Part shown: positions 59,004 to 64,000 of the stretch, piece after piece
Layout: each line of letters begins with the position of its first letter
How positions within the stretch are numbered: position 1 is the first letter of the stretch
NCBI RefSeq assembly: GCF_040195635.1
Contig: NZ_JBEFTX010000002.1
Coordinates: 248,001-312,000, forward strand
DNA: 64,000 nt
Reading direction: 5' to 3'
DNA from: Thermasporomyces sp040195635
Lineage (GTDB): Bacteria; Actinomycetota; Actinomycetes; Propionibacteriales; Actinopolymorphaceae
Translations under genes and position numbers: made by a program
The notes under the pieces: generated by a model
Database searches by the model: none
What the model saw: the letters and a program-made list of their open reading frames with translations, nothing else
Told to the model about the DNA's origin: nothing

Positions 59004-60296
59004 TCACGGGGGAGGGCGCAGAGCGAACGTGTCGCCGGCGAGGGAGCGGATCAGGTCCTCGTCGACGTCGTGGCCCAGCCCCGGGCGGTCGAGCGGCACC
59101 GGCACCTCTCCGTCGTACGCCCGGATCGGCGGATCCACCACGTCTTGGGTGTAGTACTTGTCCGAGCCCGAAACGTCGCTGGGTAAGGCGAAACCGGGCA
59201 GACTGGCGAGCGCGACGTTGGCCGCGCGACCGATCCCGAACTCGTGCATCCCCCCACACCAGACCTGCCACCCCCCGGCGACCGCGCGGTCATGCGCACG
59301 TCGTGCCGGCGTGATCCCACCCATCCGGGACACCTTGATGTTGAGGATCTTCGCCGCATCGAGCGCCATTGCCGTGTCGAGCTGATCAAGGTCGTCGATG
59401 GACTCGTCCAGGCACAGTGCGGTGTCAAGACGCGCCTGCAGGCGTGCGTGCGCGGCCAGGGCTCCCGGCGCGAAGGGCTGTTCGATCAGCAGCAGGTCGT
59501 ACGCGTCGAGGGCCTGGAGCGCGTTCAGATGAACGGGATCCTCGTCGTACGCGCCGTTGGCATCGACCTGCAGCGCGAGATCGGGATAGGTGCCGCGGAC
59601 CGCGCGGACCGGTTCGGTGTCCCACCCGGGTGCGATCTTGAGCTTGATCCGCCGGTATCCGTCGTCGAGGTGGTGGCTCACCTGGGCGAGCAGATCGTCG
59701 ATGGTGGGTTCGATGCCCAGGCTGACGCCCGCTGGCGCGGTGGTTCGGGTGCCGCCCAACGCGCTCGCGAGCGACATGTCCTCCCGCCGGCACGCGAGAT
59801 CCCAGCAGGCCATGTCGAAGCCGGCCTTGGCGAAGTTGTGTCCCCGGATCCGCGCCCACGCGAGGTCGGCCTCCCACGGCGTCGTCCACCGGTGCGCGAG
59901 TACGGCAGGTGCAAGGTGGGTGGCCAGCATCCACCAGCACGTGTCGACCGTCTCCGCCGAGTAGAACGGATCGCTCGGCGACGCGATCTCGCCCCAGCCC
60001 ACGAAGCCGGCCGTGTCCTCGAGTCGGACCAGGATGTGTTCGAGGTAGGACTTGCGGTGCGAGCTCGTCTCGAACTCGTGCACCAGCGGCAGGCGGACCC
60101 GGAACGCCTCCACGCCGACGAGGGAAACCGCCGAGCTGTCGTTCGTCGGTGCCTGGGTCCTCGGGTCGGGTGCCTTCGTCCCTCGCGTAGTCGGCTCGGG
60201 TGTCGTCGGGTCCGGGCTGCCTGGTTTCTGGCTGCCTGGTTTCTGGCTGGCTGGTTCCGGGCTGGCTGGTTCCGGGCTGGCTGGTTCCGGGCTCAT
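59004..60296 (-). CDS. menC: Enolase-superfamily o-succinylbenzoate synthase / N-succinylamino-acid racemase
   Basis: 430 residues from ATG 60296 (GGAGGACGACCC ahead). After a Pro-rich repeat tail (residues 2-50) come VEAFRVRLPLVHEFETSSH and the barrel: catalytic RIKLKIAPGWDTEP (KxK), metal ligands in LALQVDANGAYDEDP, LLIEQPFAPGALAAHARLQA and LCLDESIDDLDQL, and the second Lys in ILNIKVSRMGGITPARRAHD. This is the MenC/NSAR group. A GNAT acyltransferase is cotranscribed just before it, fitting the N-succinylation route for D-amino acids better than menaquinone synthesis. The family has both activities. Confidence 0.88.
   Translation of the reverse strand: MSPEPASPEPASPEPASQKPGSQKPGSPDPTTPEPTTRGTKAPDPRTQAPTNDSSAVSLVGVEAFRVRLPLVHEFETSSHRKSYLEHILVRLEDTAGFVGWGEIASPSDPFYSAETVDTCWWMLATHLAPAVLAHRWTTPWEADLAWARIRGHNFAKAGFDMACWDLACRREDMSLASALGGTRTTAPAGVSLGIEPTIDDLLAQVSHHLDDGYRRIKLKIAPGWDTEPVRAVRGTYPDLALQVDANGAYDEDPVHLNALQALDAYDLLLIEQPFAPGALAAHARLQARLDTALCLDESIDDLDQLDTAMALDAAKILNIKVSRMGGITPARRAHDRAVAGGWQVWCGGMHEFGIGRAANVALASLPGFALPSDVSGSDKYYTQDVVDPPIRAYDGEVPVPLDRPGLGHDVDEDLIRSLAGDTFALRPPP
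60219..60293. repeat. Five 15-bp tandem units in the start of the MenC/NSAR gene
   Basis: Five in-frame 15-base units encode SPEPA three times, then SQKPG twice, directly after the ATG. The first three DNA units are identical. They form an N-terminal tail ahead of the enolase fold. Confidence 0.9.
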
Positions 60297-60318
60297 CGGG
60301 TCGTCCTCCGTAGCTGGC

Positions 60319-61365
60319 TCACGGTCGTTGCGTCCTGTCGCCGGTGGCGGAAGGTGAGCCCGGCGCGGCCGGCGTGAGACCGATGCTCGCGGACGCAGGC
60401 CGGAGCCGGTACCACGCCGAGTCCGTGTCGTCGGCCCGGCACGACACCGCGACGTATCCCTGGCCCAACGTTCGTTCGAACGCCGTACTCACCGCTGTCC
60501 GCACCTGCTTCGCACGGTCCGGTTCACGCGCGACGTCGGACCACGAGCGCGGAATGCCGATCAGCATGTCCGTGCCCTCCCGGACGAGTTCGCCCCATCC
60601 GGGCAGACGGGTCGGAACCTGGTCCACGGCCGGTGGCGACGGCGGCCCCGCAAGGTCCCACTCCACGATCAGCCGGTCGCTCGGATGGCCGGGGTCGCGC
60701 CCCATGTCCTCGACACCGTAGAGATTGGGGACGAACCACCTCGCCCGTGCCCCCAGGACGTCGAGGTTGAAGTGCCCGTTGCCGGCGCGAACCGGATCGT
60801 AGGACCAGCGCATGGTCGTGATTCCGGTGCCGAGGACGTACGCGCGTTGGCCGAACTTCAGCGCCCGACCTACCCCGCGCCCCTGCCACTGCGGATGCAC
60901 CACAGCGGCCTGCGAGTAGTGGTAGACCTCGCCCGAGGTGGCGTCCTTCCCCACGAATCCGTACGCGAAGCCAACCAGCCGCTCGCCGTCGAACGCCCCG
61001 ATCACCGAACCACCGTTGCGGCGCAGTGCCCAGAGCAGCCGCGGGCTGACGGCGGGCGCGGTCGGTCCGAGTTCGAGGACAGCGCGGTAGAGCTCGACGC
61101 TCGCCTTCATCTCCGCCGGCTGTTCGAGCGGACGGACCGTGAGGGAGGGCCCGGCAGCGGTGTCCATGAGGCTGATGCTTTCACTGGCCGCGAACGCGGC
61201 GCCGACGCCCCGGCCTGCCGACGTCCGGGGCCTGCCGACGTCGTGGGCTGCCGACGTCCCGGGCTGCCTCGTCGATCGGTTCACGTCCCCGACTCGCCGC
61301 GCAGACGGCGCGAAAAGAATCGGGGACACGCCGGGCGTGGTGCCACCACTTCGTGGCTTGGCCAT
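60319..61365 (-). CDS. GNAT acyltransferase (COG3375-like)
   Basis: 348 residues from ATG 61365 (GAGGAT upstream; ATG 61167 lacks a site). A 60-residue polar leader precedes the GNAT domain: SPRLLWALRRNGGSVIGAFD, ERLVGFAYGFVGKDATSGEV, SQAAVVHPQWQGRGVGRALK (acetyl-CoA loop) and QRAYVLGTGITTMRWSYDP. After it RFVPNLYG-like text, LIVEWDLAGPP and a C-terminal unit GELVREGTDMLIGIPRSWSD. COG3375 acyltransferases accompany NSAR in succinylation of D-amino acids. The MenC/NSAR start lies 22 bases downstream. Acyl donor is inferred as succinyl-CoA. Confidence 0.8.
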   Translation of the reverse strand: MAKPRSGGTTPGVSPILFAPSARRVGDVNRSTRQPGTSAAHDVGRPRTSAGRGVGAAFAASESISLMDTAAGPSLTVRPLEQPAEMKASVELYRAVLELGPTAPAVSPRLLWALRRNGGSVIGAFDGERLVGFAYGFVGKDATSGEVYHYSQAAVVHPQWQGRGVGRALKFGQRAYVLGTGITTMRWSYDPVRAGNGHFNLDVLGARARWFVPNLYGVEDMGRDPGHPSDRLIVEWDLAGPPSPPAVDQVPTRLPGWGELVREGTDMLIGIPRSWSDVAREPDRAKQVRTAVSTAFERTLGQGYVAVSCRADDTDSAWYRLRPASASIGLTPAAPGSPSATGDRTQRP

Positions 61366-61530
61366 GAGATCCTCGGCCGCCGCTCGGTGTGATCCATCCG
61401 CCCCCGCCAGCCGATGTCTTTCTCGCACCACTCCGCTAGGCTTCGCGGCGATCTGTCCTGTTCGCGATCCGACCGCCGGTCGGGGTCGCCCTGAGGGCCA
61501 ACGCGACACCCGTCGGCACGGAGGACGACT

Positions 61531-64000
61531 GTGGTCACGAGTGAGTCCCGGCTACGCGGAGCTCTCGACCTGCTGTTCACCGACGGGCCCGTGCTGGATG
61601 TCTACTCTCACGGGCCGTGGGCGGTGCCCGATGGCCTCCTCGACGAGGCGGCGGCCCGCATCGACACCCTGGTCGCCGACCGGCGATCGGCACAGCTCAC
61701 CCTCGGCAAGCAGCCCGGACTGCGCACCCCGACCCCCGCCGTCGTCGCCGACGTCCTGGGCATGGTGGCGTTCCTCTGCGGTGACGCCGCCGTGCGCGCC
61801 GGCGTCTGTCGCCGGGTTGAACACGACCTGGTCGAGCGCTTCCGGATCCATCCCGTCATCGAGGCCGAACCCGACCGCCGCTGGGTGGCACAGGGATCCT
61901 CCTGGCGGCCGCCCGGCCGGAACCTCTTCCAGGCCGCCGGAGACGACCGCGCCCGCCGCACGGTGGCGCTCGACCTCACCACGGAAGCGCTGCAAGCCCT
62001 CGACGGTGTCGTCCCACTGAACGAACGTCGGCAGGCACTGTTGCATCTGTACGACGAGGCACGACGCGACGCCGACCTGCTCGAGGCAACCCTCACCACG
62101 CCGTACGTCCGCTCCGAGTGGGGCCGGCTCGAGGAACGCTGGGCCGAGCTCGCCGGCGACGACCTGGTGGCCATCCTGCCCGAGCTCACCGGACCGGTCG
62201 GCTACCTCAGCTGGATCGTCGACGGCTGGATCGCGGCGCACGAGCGACTCGGCACCCTTGTCCCGGGCGGCGGCGACTCGACCCAGGCGTTCGTCTCGTT
62301 GCTGATCCAGGCCGGTATGACCGAGGCTCCTGCCGAGCTCGCGGTCGGGGTCCGGGGCGAGCTGTACTCCCAGGTGCAGCAACAGTTGCGCGTCGTCCTG
62401 CGGACCTGGAACGCCGGGGCCTGGCGGCGCCGGGTCCGCGACTGGCTCGCGAGGGCGCTCGTCGCCGGCGAACTCGAGCTCAGCCGCGCCTGGCTCGACC
62501 TTTCCGTACGCCTCACAGGCGCGGTCCAGGGTCTCCCGGGGGCTCCGGCGACCCCCCGCCCGTGCCTCGTGCCCGTCGACTGTTTCCAGGAGGACGTACG
62601 CCGGCTTTTCCGGGTACGCCGGGTGCGGCACCCTCTCACCGGGTCCAGCTCGGTGGCGGGGTGGGTGGCGGCTGATGCCGCGTTCCCTTTCGGCGTTCAG
62701 GCTGGCGGTCGGCTTCCCGAGGAGGAGTTCGCTGGCGAGAGTCTCGGCTCAGGCCCGTCCCCGGAGGAGCGGCCGGGCGATGAGGTCGCCGTCGAGCCGG
62801 CGGCTGGAGAAAGGGCGCGTACGCAGGAGTCGGCCGCGGCGTCGGCTCCCCAGGAGGCAGGTGCGCGGGACCCTGCAACGCGAGAGGCCGCTGTCCGGGA
62901 GTCGGCCAGCGACCAGCCGATGAGTGAGGGCGCTGGCGCCCGCCGGGACCGTGCCGCGGCGGAGCGGGCCTCACTCGACCCGGCTCCGGTGGAACCAGGC
63001 CGGGTGGAACCAGACCTGGTGGAACAGGCACAGGGAGACGCTCCTGGGGAACCCGTCGAAGCGGACCGGACTGGCGCGAGCCGAGCCGACGGTTCGGCGG
63101 CCGAGGGACACCCGACTGGTGCGGATCCGGACCAGATCACCGCTGGGCACGACTTGCCAGAACACCCCGACCACACCGCAGCGTCAGAGCGGCCTGCACG
63201 ACCGGACCAGGCGGCCAGCGCGACACCGGCCACGCAGCCAGACCAGCCCGCGCGGGCCGGGCAGGAAGGCGAAGCCGGAGTTCCTGCACGTGCTGGACAG
63301 GTGACGCCTCCCGAACAGCCAACGCGACCCGAGCAGCAGGGCGAGGCTGGTCAGACCGCGTCTTCGGACCCGGCAGCTGCCGACGCTGCAGCGGGTTCGC
63401 CCCCTTCCGACATAGCTCAACCGGAACGAAGCACCCGCGAACCGGCCCAGTCCGAACGTGGCCGACGCGCCGTCGCTGATCGTCTGTCCATCGCGGAGTC
63501 GGAGGCGGGGGCATCGTCCGTCCCGCCCGAGCAGATCACGGGAGCCCACGCCAAGCCCATGCCACCTGAGGGTGGCGACGCGACCACGGCCTTCTCCCAG
63601 CAGATGCTCGGACTGATCGGGCCGTCGACCCCTCCGCAAGGACGCCGAGCGAACGAGTCGGGGCGAGACCACGCCGACACTGGTCCGCACGGGGCATCAC
63701 ACGGCGCGGGATCAGAACACGAGCAGCACACATCCTCCGAGGCTGTGGCCGGTACATGGGGGTTCGAGGCGTTCGCCAGTCACGGACAGCACCCCGACAG
63801 CCCTGGCCCGGACCACCAGCGCAACGGAGGCCGGATACCGGCCGACCGGTCCGCTGATCCGATTCACCCGCACGCCGGTGGACAGGGATCCGGTGGACAG
63901 GGATCCGGTGGACAGGGATCCGGTGGACAGGGATCCGGTGGACAGGGATCCGGTGGACAGGGATCCGGTGGACAGGGAACCGCCGGACACGGCGGCGCCT
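61531..64000 (+). CDS. Large protein with an unrecognised N-terminal domain and a long disordered tail (runs off the window)
   Basis: Open from GTG 61531 (GGAGGA five bases upstream) through to the end of the window with no stop, at least 823 codons; the 3' end is not seen. Residues about 1-390 are a folded, helical region I do not recognise (SESRLRGALDLLFTDGPVLD, GWIAAHERLGTLVPGGGDST, VQQQLRVVLRTWNAGAWRRR; FQEDVRRLFRVRRVRHPLTG). From about residue 400 on the protein is low in complexity: Glu, Ala, Pro, Gln, Ser, Arg, without hydrophobic segments. At 63877 it enters a perfect 15-base repeat coding GGQGS. No signal peptide or membrane segment. It could be a scaffold, an adhesin-type or an effector precursor. 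Confidence 0.75.
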   Translation, partial: MVTSESRLRGALDLLFTDGPVLDVYSHGPWAVPDGLLDEAAARIDTLVADRRSAQLTLGKQPGLRTPTPAVVADVLGMVAFLCGDAAVRAGVCRRVEHDLVERFRIHPVIEAEPDRRWVAQGSSWRPPGRNLFQAAGDDRARRTVALDLTTEALQALDGVVPLNERRQALLHLYDEARRDADLLEATLTTPYVRSEWGRLEERWAELAGDDLVAILPELTGPVGYLSWIVDGWIAAHERLGTLVPGGGDSTQAFVSLLIQAGMTEAPAELAVGVRGELYSQVQQQLRVVLRTWNAGAWRRRVRDWLARALVAGELELSRAWLDLSVRLTGAVQGLPGAPATPRPCLVPVDCFQEDVRRLFRVRRVRHPLTGSSSVAGWVAADAAFPFGVQAGGRLPEEEFAGESLGSGPSPEERPGDEVAVEPAAGERARTQESAAASAPQEAGARDPATREAAVRESASDQPMSEGAGARRDRAAAERASLDPAPVEPGRVEPDLVEQAQGDAPGEPVEADRTGASRADGSAAEGHPTGADPDQITAGHDLPEHPDHTAASERPARPDQAASATPATQPDQPARAGQEGEAGVPARAGQVTPPEQPTRPEQQGEAGQTASSDPAAADAAAGSPPSDIAQPERSTREPAQSERGRRAVADRLSIAESEAGASSVPPEQITGAHAKPMPPEGGDATTAFSQQMLGLIGPSTPPQGRRANESGRDHADTGPHGASHGAGSEHEQHTSSEAVAGTWGFEAFASHGQHPDSPGPDHQRNGGRIPADRSADPIHPHAGGQGSGGQGSGGQGSGGQGSGGQGSGGQGSGGQGTAGHGGA
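63877..63981 (+). repeat. Seven tandem 15-bp units coding GGQGS
   Basis: GGTGGACAGGGATCC is repeated six times without change and once with AACC in place of ATCC, in the reading frame of the large protein. DNA-level identity of all codons indicates recent expansion. Another repeat may continue past the window. Confidence 0.95.

Overview
The window is high-GC DNA with GTG starts, ATGA/GTGA stop-start overlaps and mostly short intergenic gaps. The families present (NirBD with a HemD-wHTH fusion, several F420-type oxidoreductase folds, LCP protein, MocR/YczE pair, cbs and metB) point to a soil actinomycete, plausibly a Kribbella- or Actinopolymorpha-like member of the Propionibacteriales. That placement is inference. 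I saw no rRNA, tRNA, CRISPR array, transposase or phage gene.

Layout. 0.1-7.6 kb: PPOX-fold protein, thiolase, a Cfr-like radical SAM rRNA methylase, SIMPL protein, deazaflavin-type reductase, SGNH hydrolase and cystathionine beta-synthase; thiolase-SGNH-cbs resembles the M. tuberculosis fadA3-cbs neighbourhood. 7.6-9.6 kb: an SSI-like inhibitor and an ArsR-SRPBCC-reductase operon with a palindrome over its start codon. 9.6-19.3 kb: assimilatory nitrate locus (narK, nasA, electron-transfer flavoprotein, nirB, nirD, uroporphyrinogen-III synthase with a DNA-binding domain), with GlnR-like boxes before narK and nasA. 19.3-27.3 kb: P-loop kinase, MarR regulator coupled to a single-chain double ABC exporter, a stand-alone MASE1 membrane protein and an LCP protein. 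27.4-32.7 kb: GH26-like lipoprotein, PhyH oxygenase, lipoprotein, and a CzrA/SmtB-type sensor coupled to a methyltransferase-CDF metal exporter fusion. 32.8-41.8 kb: frameshifted sigma factor, TetM/OtrA-type ribosome protection gene with an overlapping leader ORF, membrane protein, ankyrin protein, UvrA-like ABC protein and an AraC-VOC pair. 42-46.7 kb: a second SRPBCC-reductase pair, esterase, a kinase-fold protein lacking catalytic residues, a toxin-antitoxin-like pair and MsrA. 46.8-52.6 kb: a five-gene minus-strand catabolic operon (PhyH oxygenase, sugar isomerase, Gfo/Idh dehydrogenase, two sulfatase-fold enzymes with Thr where the formylglycine Cys should be). 52.7-58.9 kb: MocR/YczE divergent pair, metB, VOC, MazG-like, LLM oxidoreductase, DUF2784. 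59-64 kb: GNAT acyltransferase plus enolase-superfamily OSBS/NSAR, and a long disordered protein that runs off the window.

Cross-cutting signals. Two 68-bp palindromes of the same family sit at 3.5 kb and 57.3 kb. At least seven genes have a TANNNT box 6-8 nt before the start codon, as expected for leaderless transcripts. Short tandem duplications recur at gene ends and gene starts. Four ribosome- or drug-protection-type genes (Cfr-like, ribosome protection GTPase, UvrA-like ABC-F/UvrA2 class, double ABC exporter) share the window, although they are not one operon.
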